From PKWO01 sp036561005 (GTDB taxonomy: Bacteria; Pseudomonadota; Gammaproteobacteria; Burkholderiales; Burkholderiaceae_D), in assembly GCA_036561005.1 (NCBI GenBank), contig DATBQE010000229.1:12319-76318 (forward strand): DNA of 64,000 nucleotides. Reading direction: 5' to 3'. Numbering within the stretch: position 1 is the stretch's first letter; each line of letters starts with the position of its first letter. Both the position numbers and the translations under genes were made by a program. The notes beneath the pieces are model-generated. The model worked only from the letters and a program-made list of their open reading frames with translations, made no database searches and was not told the DNA's origin. This document shows, one piece after another, positions 24,597 through 33,712 of the stretch.

Positions 24597-27500
24597 TCAA
24601 ACCGGCTTCTTCACTCGGAACCAGGCTGCATACAAAGCCGGGAGAAACAATAGCGTGAGCGCCGTTGCGACGATCAGCCCGCCCATGATGGCCACCGCCA
24701 TCGGCCCCCAGAACACCGAGCGTGACAACGGAATCATCGCCAGCACGGCTGCCGCAGCAGTCAATATGATCGGACGGAAGCGCCGCACCGCCGATTCAAC
24801 GATGGCATTCCAGGGCGACGCCCCGCCCGCAATATCCTGCTCAATCTGGTCGATCAGGATGACGGAATTTCGAATGATCATACCGAACAAGGCAATCACC
24901 CCCAGTTGCGCGACGAATCCGAACGGACGGTGCAGGATCAGCAATGCCGCCGCCGCACCGGCGACGCCAAGCGGACCGGTCAGAAACACCAATACGGCGC
25001 GCGAAAAACTGTGCAGTTGCAGCATGAGCAGAGTGAAAATGATGAAAATCACCAGGGGTACGTTGGCGGCGATCGATTCCTGCGCCTTGCCGCTGTCGGC
25101 CGCGGCACCTGCCAATTCAATGCGGTAACCGGCGGGCAACGCGCGGCGCAAATCGCCCAGCTTTGTTTCAATCTGACTCGACACGGTCGGCCCCTGTATG
25201 CCGTCCACCACATCGGCCTGGACAGTGATCGCCCATTCACGACCTTCGCGCCAGACCACACCCGGCTCCCAAACGAAACGGGCCTGCGCCAATTGCGACA
25301 TGGGAACGGAGCGGCCTCCCGGCAACTGAATGTTGGCCTCGTTGAGCGCCGCAATCGTGGCGCGTTCCTCCACAGGCTGGCGGATCACGATATCAATAAG
25401 CTTGTTGCCGTCGCGGTATTGGCCGATGGTTGTGCCGCTCAATATCGTATTTGCGGCACGCATGACGGTCTGGGAGCCGATGCCCAGCGCCTGCAGCTTG
25501 TCCTGGTCCAGATCGAGCCGCAGTACCTTGATCGATTCATTCCAGTTGTCGTTCACGCCCACGGTGTTCGAATTGGCGCGCATCACTTCCTTCACACGGT
25601 CGGCAATCGCGCGCACTTTTCCCACTTCATCGCCGCTTACGCGAAACTGCACCGGATACGGCACGGGCGGCCCATTCGGCAACAGCTTCACACGTCCGCG
25701 CACCTCCGGAAAATCTTTCTTGAAGATGTCGACTACCTTCAGGCGCAGGGCTTCGCGGGCTTCTGCGTTTTTCGGCAACACCACGACCTGCGCCACGTTG
25801 GTTTGGGGCAGGATCTGGTCCAGCGGAAGATAGAAACGCGGGCTACCTGTGCCGATGTAGCTGGTGACGCTTTCCACACCCGATTGTTGCTTGATGAATT
25901 GCTCGAATTTCTTTGCCTGCACTTCGGTGGCGGCAAAAGACGAACCTTCCGGGAGCCACAATTCCACCATCAATTCAGGCCGGCTCGAATCGGGAAAAAA
26001 TTGTTGCTCGATGAAGCCGAAGCCGAGCACGCCGAGACCGAATACGCCCAAGGTCAGGACAATGGTCGTCTTGCGCCATTCGACGCACCAGTTCACCATG
26101 CGGCGGAAACGATTGTAGAACGGCGAATCGAACAACTCATGGTGTCCATCGGCGCCCGCCGCCGGTTTCACCTTGAGCAGGATGAAACCGATGTAAGGTG
26201 TAAAAACTACGGCAACCAGCCAGGAAATGATCAGGGCCAGGGCATTGACGGAAAACATCGAGAATGTATATTCGCCGGCTGCGGACTTGGCCAGGCCAAT
26301 TGGCAGAAAGCCGGCGGCGGTAATCAGCGTTCCTGTCAGCATCGGCATGGCCGTCGACGTATACGCAAACGTGGCGGCGTCGAAGCGCGACATGCCCTCC
26401 TCCATCTTGCGCACCATCATCTCGACTGCGATGATCGCGTCATCCACCAGCAGACCCAGCGCAATGATCAGCGCACCGAGCGATATCTTGTGCAGGTCGA
26501 TGTCGAAAATGCGCATGAACAGGAAGGTGATGGCCAAGACCAGGGGAATGGTCAGCGCCACCACCAGGCCGGGACGAAAATCGAGCCGGAACGGTTTTGT
26601 ATGCAAGCCCAGCGCCAGGAAGCTCACTGCCAGCACAATCAACACAGCCTCGGTCAGCGTGTGCAGGAATTCACTCACTGAAGACGTGACCGCCTTCGGC
26701 TGATCGACCACGCGCTGCAACTCGATACCGACCGGCAACTTGGCCCTGATCGCGTTGGCGGTTTTCTCCAGGTTCTTGCCCAGCTCAATGATATTGCCGC
26801 CGTGTTCCATGGCAATGCCAAGACCGATGACGTCCTTGCCGTTGTAGCGCATCTTGTCGTGCGGCGGATCGATGTAGCCACGCGTAACTGTCGCAAAATC
26901 GCCGAGGCGGAAAGTCGTGCCGTTGGCGCGCAGTTGCAGGTTCTCCAGGTCTTTGGTCGAGCGCACGGCGCCGCTTACGCGCACCTGAAGATTGTCGCTC
27001 GGCGTCACAAGAATGCCGGTCGACTCGACGACGTTTTGCGCATTCAGTTGCGCGACGATAGCTTCAAACGGCACGCCCAGCTGGGCGAATTTCTTTTGCG
27101 AAAACTCGATGTAAAGCTTCTCGTCCTGCACGCCATAGAGATCTACCTTCGACACCGAAGGAATCTGCAGGAATTGCTGACGCACAAAATCGGCATAGTC
27201 CTTCAGCTCTGCCGCCGTGAATCCGTCGCCGGCCAGAGCAAAAATCGAACCAAAGGTATCGCCGAACTCGTCGTTGAAGAACGGGCCGATCACACCGGGC
27301 GGCAGCGTGCCCTTGATGTCGCCGATTTTCTTGCGCACCTGGTACCAGGCGCCGGCGGTCTCTTTTGGCGGCGTCGACTCACGCAGTTGCAGGATGATCA
27401 GCGTCTCGCCCGGTTTGGAATAGCTGCGTATCTTGTCGACGTAAGGCGTTTCCTGCAGCTTCTTTTCCAGCTTGTCCGTCACTTGTTCTGCCATCTGCAA

Positions 27501-27677
27501 GGACGTGGCACCGGGCCAGTTTGCACTGATGACCATGGCACGGAAGGTGAACGGCGGGTCTTCGTCCTGGCCGAGATTGCCATAACTCATGATGCCGCCG
27601 ATCAGCAGCACGGCAATCAGGTAGCGAGTCAGGGGAATATGTTCAAGGGCCCAACGCGAGAGGTTGAAGCCCTTCAT
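24597..27677 (-). CDS. RND-type efflux pump inner-membrane transporter
   Basis: The 1026-residue protein has the two-fold RND plan: a first membrane helix (TRYLIAVLLIGGIM), a large periplasmic porter loop, helices 2-6 with LGLLVDDAIIAVE in helix 4 (acidic proton-relay residues), and the repeat in the second half ending FLPALYAAWF. It belongs to the AcrB/MmpL-like HAE family but lacks several hallmarks of true AcrB, and the exported substrate is unknown. Its start overlaps the adaptor stop by four bases (ATGA), so the two are translationally coupled. No outer-membrane factor gene is next to it. Confidence 0.92.
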   Translation of the reverse strand: MKGFNLSRWALEHIPLTRYLIAVLLIGGIMSYGNLGQDEDPPFTFRAMVISANWPGATSLQMAEQVTDKLEKKLQETPYVDKIRSYSKPGETLIILQLRESTPPKETAGAWYQVRKKIGDIKGTLPPGVIGPFFNDEFGDTFGSIFALAGDGFTAAELKDYADFVRQQFLQIPSVSKVDLYGVQDEKLYIEFSQKKFAQLGVPFEAIVAQLNAQNVVESTGILVTPSDNLQVRVSGAVRSTKDLENLQLRANGTTFRLGDFATVTRGYIDPPHDKMRYNGKDVIGLGIAMEHGGNIIELGKNLEKTANAIRAKLPVGIELQRVVDQPKAVTSSVSEFLHTLTEAVLIVLAVSFLALGLHTKPFRLDFRPGLVVALTIPLVLAITFLFMRIFDIDLHKISLGALIIALGLLVDDAIIAVEMMVRKMEEGMSRFDAATFAYTSTAMPMLTGTLITAAGFLPIGLAKSAAGEYTFSMFSVNALALIISWLVAVVFTPYIGFILLKVKPAAGADGHHELFDSPFYNRFRRMVNWCVEWRKTTIVLTLGVFGLGVLGFGFIEQQFFPDSSRPELMVELWLPEGSSFAATEVQAKKFEQFIKQQSGVESVTSYIGTGSPRFYLPLDQILPQTNVAQVVVLPKNAEAREALRLKVVDIFKKDFPEVRGRVKLLPNGPPVPYPVQFRVSGDEVGKVRAIADRVKEVMRANSNTVGVNDNWNESIKVLRLDLDQDKLQALGIGSQTVMRAANTILSGTTIGQYRDGNKLIDIVIRQPVEERATIAALNEANIQLPGGRSVPMSQLAQARFVWEPGVVWREGREWAITVQADVVDGIQGPTVSSQIETKLGDLRRALPAGYRIELAGAAADSGKAQESIAANVPLVIFIIFTLLMLQLHSFSRAVLVFLTGPLGVAGAAAALLILHRPFGFVAQLGVIALFGMIIRNSVILIDQIEQDIAGGASPWNAIVESAVRRFRPIILTAAAAVLAMIPLSRSVFWGPMAVAIMGGLIVATALTLLFLPALYAAWFRVKKPV

Positions 27678-28948
27678 TTGGCGACTCCGGCAGCGCCGTC
27701 GGCTGAACCGTTGCCGACTTTCGCGCCGGCGTCTGCTTCCTTGAGCAGCGAAGAAACGTCAGCCGTCGGATTCTTGCTGCGCACGCTTGCCACTGACTTG
27801 TCGACGACCGGATTGGCATCGACCGCTTCGCCGAGGATGCTGACCTTTTGCCCCGGTTTGAGCGAATTGACGCCTGCCGTGACAATTGATTGTCCGCTCA
27901 CCACGCCACTGGTCAAGGTGATGTCATTGCCCGAAGTGCCGCCGATTTGTACCGGCACCAGCTTCGCAGTGTTATTCTCCACAACCCAAACCGCCGAGCC
28001 GCTCTTATCCTGGAACAAGGCCGTCATCGGGACCTTGATTTGCGGCGCCGCGGTTTTGGTGGCAAAGCGGACGTAGGCCGTCATGCCGAGGCGCACGTCG
28101 GCGGGCGCATCCGGCATCGACACCTTCATGGTAAACGTGCGCGTGACAGAATCGGCAATCGGCGATATCTCGCGGATCTTGCCTGAAATCAGATTGTTCG
28201 GCTGCGCCCAGACACGTATTTTCACATCGCTCACGTTGCGCAGCGTGTCGACCTTGTCCTCGGGGATGCCAATGACAATCTCCTTTTCGCCGAGCTGGGC
28301 GACGCGGACGACCGGATTCCCGGCGGCAACGACTTGTCCAACCTCGGCATCGACACCGGTTACAACACCGTCTGCGTCGGCCACCAGCGTGGTGTATGCC
28401 GTCTGGTTGGATTGCGTCTTGTTCTGCGCCACGGCTTGCTCGTAGCTTGCCTGGGCCGCGCGGAAGGCCGTTTCCTTGCCATCCAATACTGCCTGGCTGA
28501 CGAAATTCTTGTCGCGCAAATCCTGGTAGCGCTTCAATTCCGCCCTGGCCAGATCGCGATTGCTTTCGCTTGCCTTCAATCCCGCCACCGACTGCGCCTG
28601 GGCCAGTTGCAAGTCTTGCGGATCAAGCTGCATCAAGACCTGCCCCCGTTTGACCATGTTGCCGACGTCAACCTTGCGCGCCACTATCTTGCCGCCGACA
28701 CGAAACCCCAAACGCGACTCTACGCGCGCCCTGACCTCACCGGAAAATTCAGCATCGAGCGCCACATCGCTAGCCGATAGCGTCATCACGCGGACCGGGC
28801 GAATTTCTTCGCTTTTCTCCGGCGTTTTGGCGCAGGAAACCAGCATGAGCGCCGAAAGTAGTAACGTGGCTGTGCCCGCAAGCATTCCTGGGACGCGATT
28901 TCTCTGCGTCTGCGACGCAACCGAGACGTACCTGTTAGATCTATCCAC
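27674..28948 (-). CDS. RND efflux periplasmic adaptor (membrane fusion) lipoprotein
   Basis: I place the start at GTG 28948 because AAGGGG lies seven bases upstream; TTG 28966 is a less likely alternative. After a basic n-region comes a hydrophobic stretch with lipobox LVSC, then the barrel-sandwich halves (GFRVGGKIVARKVDVGNMVKRG and VVTGVDAEVGQVV), a helical hairpin between them, and the beta-barrel part. Adaptors link the RND pump to an outer-membrane channel. It is the first gene of the two-gene operon. Confidence 0.9.
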   Translation of the reverse strand: MDRSNRYVSVASQTQRNRVPGMLAGTATLLLSALMLVSCAKTPEKSEEIRPVRVMTLSASDVALDAEFSGEVRARVESRLGFRVGGKIVARKVDVGNMVKRGQVLMQLDPQDLQLAQAQSVAGLKASESNRDLARAELKRYQDLRDKNFVSQAVLDGKETAFRAAQASYEQAVAQNKTQSNQTAYTTLVADADGVVTGVDAEVGQVVAAGNPVVRVAQLGEKEIVIGIPEDKVDTLRNVSDVKIRVWAQPNNLISGKIREISPIADSVTRTFTMKVSMPDAPADVRLGMTAYVRFATKTAAPQIKVPMTALFQDKSGSAVWVVENNTAKLVPVQIGGTSGNDITLTSGVVSGQSIVTAGVNSLKPGQKVSILGEAVDANPVVDKSVASVRSKNPTADVSSLLKEADAGAKVGNGSADGAAGVAK

Positions 28949-29010
28949 CGTGATTCCCCTTATCAATTGCCAATATGCAATCCGGTTTACAGCCGCACAT
29001 TTTTAATAAC

Positions 29011-29024
29011 TTACCAGTCAGTAA
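29011..29024. promoter_or_regulatory. Candidate TetR-type operator before the RND operon
   Basis: TTACCAGTCAGTAA is an imperfect palindrome with perfect TTAC/GTAA ends, 63 bases upstream of the adaptor start in an AT-rich stretch. Such sites are typical for TetR/AcrR repressors of RND operons. No regulator gene is adjacent; the neighbour on the other side is hpnC. Confidence 0.35.
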
Positions 29025-29246
29025 TTATAATTAGCGCTTCGTGTTTTGTATATGACCCTCAAGTCATTTATTTTAGCTTGCTATTTTGACAATATTTGTG
29101 GCCTATCTTTCCCAAGCACAAGTGTTTGAGCGTCAAATCCGGGCCAGGAAATATTGGTCCAGTGCACGGCACGCAACTCGGTCCAATGGAGTGAAAACTC
29201 TGCTACTCTTGCGCTGCAACATTTACCCAATTACCGCTGTCTGCCG

Positions 29247-30059
29247 ATGCCAGTCGAACATTACGAAAATTTTCCGGTCGCATCGATCCTGCTTCCGGCC
29301 CACTTGAGGCCGGCGGTAGAGACCATTTACCGCTTCGCGCGTAGCGCCGACGATCTGGCCGATGAGGGTGACGCCCTGCCAGCCCAGCGTCTGGCCGCCC
29401 TCTCTGCCTATGAAGATGCATTGCAGCGCATAGAAGAGCGAAAACCTGCCCAATCTCCTTTATTCGAGCAACTTGCAACAGTCATTGCGGAGCGCGGTTT
29501 GCCGTTGCAACCATTTCGCGACCTGATCTCGGCGTTCAAGCAAGATGTCGTGACCACGCGTTACGCTTCGTTCGACGTCTTGCTCGATTACTGCCGCCGT
29601 TCCGCCAATCCGGTGGGCGCGTTGATGCTGCATCTTTACCAGGCAGCCACGCCGGACAACCTGCGAGACTCCGACGCCATCTGTTCAGCCTTGCAATTGA
29701 TCAATTTTTGGCAGGATGTCGCTGTGGATTGGGAAAAAGGCCGCATCTATCTGCCGCAAGAAGACATGCTACGCTTCACGTTTTCCGAGGAGGACCTCGC
29801 CCGCGGCCGCACTTCCGGGGATTTTCGCGATCTTCTCGCGTTCGAGGTCGCCCGCGCGCGCGCGATGCTATTGTCCGGTGCGCCGCTCGCGCGCCGGCTC
29901 AAGGGTCGCGTCGGCTGGGAATTGCGCCTTGTTGTACAAGGTGGATTGCGCATTCTGGAAAAAATTGAAACGGTCGAATTCGATGTCTTTACGCGCCGCC
30001 CGAAACTCGGCAAAGCCGATTGGCTCGTGTTGCTGTGGCGGGCCCTATGGGCAGAATAG
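29247..30059 (+). CDS. hpnC: Squalene synthase HpnC
   Basis: The 270-residue protein is a trans-isoprenyl diphosphate synthase of the squalene/phytoene class. The first aspartate-rich motif is RSADDLADEGD (residues 32-42) and the second is NFWQDVAVDWEKGRIYLP. HpnC converts farnesyl diphosphate-derived presqualene diphosphate to hydroxysqualene. The frame is open upstream, but homology supports the ATG at 29247. It is first in hpnC-hpnD-hpnE, 115 bp before hpnD. Confidence 0.92.
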   Translation: MPVEHYENFPVASILLPAHLRPAVETIYRFARSADDLADEGDALPAQRLAALSAYEDALQRIEERKPAQSPLFEQLATVIAERGLPLQPFRDLISAFKQDVVTTRYASFDVLLDYCRRSANPVGALMLHLYQAATPDNLRDSDAICSALQLINFWQDVAVDWEKGRIYLPQEDMLRFTFSEEDLARGRTSGDFRDLLAFEVARARAMLLSGAPLARRLKGRVGWELRLVVQGGLRILEKIETVEFDVFTRRPKLGKADWLVLLWRALWAE

Positions 30060-30174
30060 CGACGGGTGCCGATTTTTCGGCGAGTTTCGTTTGTCGCCAA
30101 TTGCCCAGTCATGTAGCATAGCGTCCGCTTGCCGCCCAACACGATTCAATCAAAAACAAACGCATCCACGATCC

Positions 30175-31008
30175 ATGTCGCCCGACGAATATTGCCAACA
30201 AAAAGCCGCCCAGAGCGGTTCGAGCTTTTACTACAGCTTCCTGTTCCTGCCGCAGGAACGCCGGCGAGCAATCACCGCGCTCTATGCATTCTGCCGCGAA
30301 GTCGACGATACGGTCGACGAGTGCACGGACGCGCAGGTGGCGCGCACAAAGCTGGTTTGGTGGCGCAAGGAAATTACGGCGATGGCAGCCGGCAATCCCA
30401 GCCATCCGGTTACGAAAGCGCTGCAGCCGCATCTGGCCGCCTACGCGATCGACGTCAAACATTTGCTGGCCATCGTCGATGGCATGGAAATGGATCTGGA
30501 CCAGACGCGTTATCTCGACTACCCCGGGCTGCAGCGCTATTGCTGGCATGTGGCGAGCGTGGTTGGCATTCTCTCGGCCAGTATTTTCGGTTCGACTCAA
30601 GCAGCAACACTGCAATACGCCGAAAAGCTCGGCCTGGCGTTTCAACTGACCAATATCATTCGCGATGTGGGCGAAGACGCACGCAAGGGCCGGATTTATC
30701 TCCCGGTGAATGAACTGCAAAAGTTCAACGTGACGGCGGCCGACATCCTCAATGCGCGGCATAGCGAGAATTTCGAGAAGCTGATGAAGTTCCAGGCCGA
30801 GCGTGCCCAGGCAGCATATGACGAAGCGTTCGCGCTGCTGCCCCCTGCCGACCGCCGCGCGCAACGCCCCGGCTTGATCATGGCGGCAATTTATCGCGCC
30901 ATTCTCGACGAAATCGAACGCGACGGTTTCCATGTCCTGAATCAGCGCATTTCACTCACCCCGATACGTAAATTATGGTTGGCGTGGAAAACCTATGTAC
31001 GCGGCTGA
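30175..31008 (+). CDS. hpnD: Presqualene diphosphate synthase HpnD
   Basis: This 277-residue paralogue of HpnC has CREVDDTVDE (residues 40-49) and TNIIRDVGEDARKGRIYLP as its two aspartate-rich motifs. HpnD condenses two farnesyl diphosphate molecules to presqualene diphosphate. The start is ATG 30175; the open frame extends far upstream but overlaps hpnC out of frame. Its 3' end overlaps the start of hpnE by 14 bases, which indicates translational coupling. Confidence 0.94.
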   Translation: MSPDEYCQQKAAQSGSSFYYSFLFLPQERRRAITALYAFCREVDDTVDECTDAQVARTKLVWWRKEITAMAAGNPSHPVTKALQPHLAAYAIDVKHLLAIVDGMEMDLDQTRYLDYPGLQRYCWHVASVVGILSASIFGSTQAATLQYAEKLGLAFQLTNIIRDVGEDARKGRIYLPVNELQKFNVTAADILNARHSENFEKLMKFQAERAQAAYDEAFALLPPADRRAQRPGLIMAAIYRAILDEIERDGFHVLNQRISLTPIRKLWLAWKTYVRG

Positions 31009-32341
31009 AGACGACGCACCGCGCACGCGCATAGCAGTCATCGGCGGTGGCTGGGCCGGATGCGCGGCGGCCGTCACTCTGGCGCAGGCCGGGCAAAACG
31101 TCACATTGCTGGAGAGTTCCAGGATACTCGGCGGGCGCGCCCGCGCCGTGCAATTGGACGGCAAGACACTCGACAACGGCCAGCACATATTGCTCGGCGC
31201 CTACCGCGACACACTCGCCATGATGGAAAAAGTCGGCATCGACACGGATGAAGTGTTGCTGCGCCTCCCTCTCCAAATGCGCTACCCGGTCGACAGCGGC
31301 GGCATGGATTTCATCGCGCCGCGCCTGCCCGCACCATGGCACGTGCTGGTTGCGCTGCTGCGTGCGCGCGGCTTGAGCCGGGCCGACAAGCACGCCTTGG
31401 CGCGTTTTTCCACGACTGCGCGCTGGATGGAATGGCGCATGGACGAAGATTGCAGCGTGAGTGAACTGCTCGAGCGCTTCGATCAAACGCCGCGTCTGAC
31501 TGCGCTGATGTGGCGCCCGCTTTGTCTGGCTGCACTCAATACCCCGCCGGAGCGCGCTTCCGCACAAGTGTTCTTGAACGTGCTGCGCGACAGCCTCGGT
31601 GCCAAACGGGCCGCATCCGACATGCTCCTGCCGCGCGTCGATTTGAGTGAGCTGTTTCCGCGTCATGCTGCACGCTTCATACAACAGCACCAGGGTGCCG
31701 TCTATACCGGCACGCAATTGAAAAGCCTTTGCCGCGAGGGAAATCGCTGGTGGCTGGAAATCACGGGAGACGATCTCGACGCGGTCCAGGCATTCGATAA
31801 AGTTGTGCTGGCCACGCCGCCGTGGCAAACCGCAGCCTTGCTTGAAGGCCAAACCGATACGCGCCAACTTCAGTCATTTTCCTACGAACCCATCACGACC
31901 TGCTATTTGCGATACTCGTCAAAGTTGCGCTTGCCCGCCCCTTTTCTGGCATTGATTGACGATCCGGCCACCGGCGCATGGGGGCAATTCGTTTTCGATC
32001 GAGGTCAGCTCAATGCCGAGCATGCCGGCATGCTAGCCGTGGTGGTGAGTTCTTCGAGTGAGGCGACGAGCCACGATCAACAGTCGCTGTGCGATGCAAT
32101 TGCCAAACAGCTGGCCACCGCGCTGAACCTGCCGCAACTGGCGGAGCCGCGCTGGAGCAAGGTCATATCGGAAAAACGCGCAACCTTCTCCTGCACGCCA
32201 GGATTGATTCGCCCCGGCAATGTTACCAACCTGCCGGGAATCGTGATTGCGGGTGACTATACGGCCGGCGATTATCCGGCCACGCTTGAAGCGGCCGTGC
32301 GCAGCGGCATGGAAGCGGCGCGCCTGATCAACCAGGGTTGA
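30995..32341 (+). CDS. hpnE: Hydroxysqualene dehydroxylase HpnE
   Basis: The 448-residue flavoprotein begins with a Rossmann motif (IAVIGGGWAGCAAAVTLA, about residues 13-30) and has the amine-oxidase/phytoene-desaturase fold with a C-terminal FAD motif (VIAGDYTAGDYPATLEAAVRSG). HpnE reduces hydroxysqualene to squalene, the last step of the HpnCDE route. Squalene feeds hopanoid synthesis, but no squalene-hopene cyclase is in the window. The stop codon abuts the radA stop, with no room for a terminator between. Confidence 0.93.
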   Translation: MYAAEDDAPRTRIAVIGGGWAGCAAAVTLAQAGQNVTLLESSRILGGRARAVQLDGKTLDNGQHILLGAYRDTLAMMEKVGIDTDEVLLRLPLQMRYPVDSGGMDFIAPRLPAPWHVLVALLRARGLSRADKHALARFSTTARWMEWRMDEDCSVSELLERFDQTPRLTALMWRPLCLAALNTPPERASAQVFLNVLRDSLGAKRAASDMLLPRVDLSELFPRHAARFIQQHQGAVYTGTQLKSLCREGNRWWLEITGDDLDAVQAFDKVVLATPPWQTAALLEGQTDTRQLQSFSYEPITTCYLRYSSKLRLPAPFLALIDDPATGAWGQFVFDRGQLNAEHAGMLAVVVSSSSEATSHDQQSLCDAIAKQLATALNLPQLAEPRWSKVISEKRATFSCTPGLIRPGNVTNLPGIVIAGDYTAGDYPATLEAAVRSGMEAARLINQG

Positions 32342-33712
32342 CTATTCGTGCTCTCGCACTTTTGTGAGCGCTTCATCGATACGTTCAACGGCGACTATCG
32401 TCAGCCCTTCGATTTTCTGCTTCGGGGCGTTCGATTTCGGTATTACCGCAATCGAAAAACCGAGCTTGGCGGCTTCGCGCAAGCGCTCCTGGCCGCGCGG
32501 TGCGGGCCGAATTTCCCCCGCCAGGCCGACTTCGCCGAACACCACCAAACCACGCGGCAAAGGCTTGCTGCGCATCGATGAATGGATTGCCAACAGCACC
32601 GCGAGATCGGCCGCCGGTTCGGTGATCTTGACGCCGCCCACGGCATTGATGAAGACATCCTGATCGAAGGCCGCAATGCCGGCGTGCCGGTGCAAAACCG
32701 CCAACAGCATGGCAAGGCGGTTTTGCTCCAGTCCGACTGACAGGCGTCGCGCGTTGGGCAGATGCGACGTATCCACCAGCGCCTGAATCTCAACCAAAAG
32801 CGGTCGCGTGCCTTCCTGCGTCACCATGACGCACGATCCGGGTACCGGATTGTCATGCTGCGAAAGAAACAAAGCCGACGGATTGGACACACCCTTCAAG
32901 CCTTTTTCCGACATGGCGAACACACCCAATTCATTGACTGCACCAAAGCGATTCTTGATCGCGCGCACGAGGCGAAAGCTCGAATGCGTGTCGCCCTCGA
33001 AATACAGTACCGTGTCAACGATATGCTCAAGCACGCGCGGGCCGGCCAGCGCGCCTTCTTTCGTCACATGGCCGACCATGATAATGGTGATGCCGCTTTG
33101 TTTCGCCACTCGCGTCAATTGCGCAGCGCACTCACGCACCTGGGCCACCGATCCGGGGGCGGAACTGAGGGAATCGGAATACATGGTCTGGATCGAATCG
33201 ATCACCGCCACCTGCGGCTTGTGTTCAGCCAGCGTATTCAATACTTTCTCGAGCTGGATTTCGGCTTGAAATTTCAGGTCGCGCGCGTCGACCGCCAGGC
33301 GCCGCGCACGCAAGGCGATTTGCGCACCCGATTCCTCGCCGCTGACATACAGTACCTTCTTGTCGCGCGACATTTGCGCCAACGCCTGCAGCAGCAACGT
33401 TGATTTGCCTATACCCGGATCGCCACCGATCAGGACCACGCCGCCGGGGACCAGCCCGCCGCCCAACACACGGTCGAATTCTTCGATGCCAGTGCCGAAC
33501 CGCGGAACGTCGATTGCTTCGATATCGGCAATGCTCAGAACCGGCGCCGTTTGCGCCAATCCCTGATATTGCGTGGAAAAACGATTGCCGTTGACTTCGA
33601 TGATGGTCTCAACCAGCGTGTTCCACTGGCCGCAAGATGGACACTGCCCGGTCCATTTGTTTGCTACGCCGCCGCACTCGGTGCAGGTAAAGTTGGTCTT
33701 TGCCTTGGCCAT
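32342..33712 (-). CDS. radA: DNA repair protein RadA/Sms
   Basis: Start ATG 33712 gives a 456-residue protein with a C4 zinc finger (C10, C13, C24, C27), a RecA-like core with Walker A GGDPGIGKST (96-105), the RadA-specific KNRFG motif and a Lon-like C-terminal domain (FINAVGGVKITEPAADLAVLLA). RadA drives branch migration of recombination intermediates. The start codon shares its A with the stop of alr (TAATG), so translation is probably coupled to alr. Confidence 0.95.
   Translation of the reverse strand: MAKAKTNFTCTECGGVANKWTGQCPSCGQWNTLVETIIEVNGNRFSTQYQGLAQTAPVLSIADIEAIDVPRFGTGIEEFDRVLGGGLVPGGVVLIGGDPGIGKSTLLLQALAQMSRDKKVLYVSGEESGAQIALRARRLAVDARDLKFQAEIQLEKVLNTLAEHKPQVAVIDSIQTMYSDSLSSAPGSVAQVRECAAQLTRVAKQSGITIIMVGHVTKEGALAGPRVLEHIVDTVLYFEGDTHSSFRLVRAIKNRFGAVNELGVFAMSEKGLKGVSNPSALFLSQHDNPVPGSCVMVTQEGTRPLLVEIQALVDTSHLPNARRLSVGLEQNRLAMLLAVLHRHAGIAAFDQDVFINAVGGVKITEPAADLAVLLAIHSSMRSKPLPRGLVVFGEVGLAGEIRPAPRGQERLREAAKLGFSIAVIPKSNAPKQKIEGLTIVAVERIDEALTKVREHE

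Noticed and set aside
24906..26681. 591-codon plus-strand frame inside the RND gene
   Set aside because: Opposite strand of a clear RND transporter; composition is rich in His/Arg/Gln as expected for shadow frames in GC-rich DNA.
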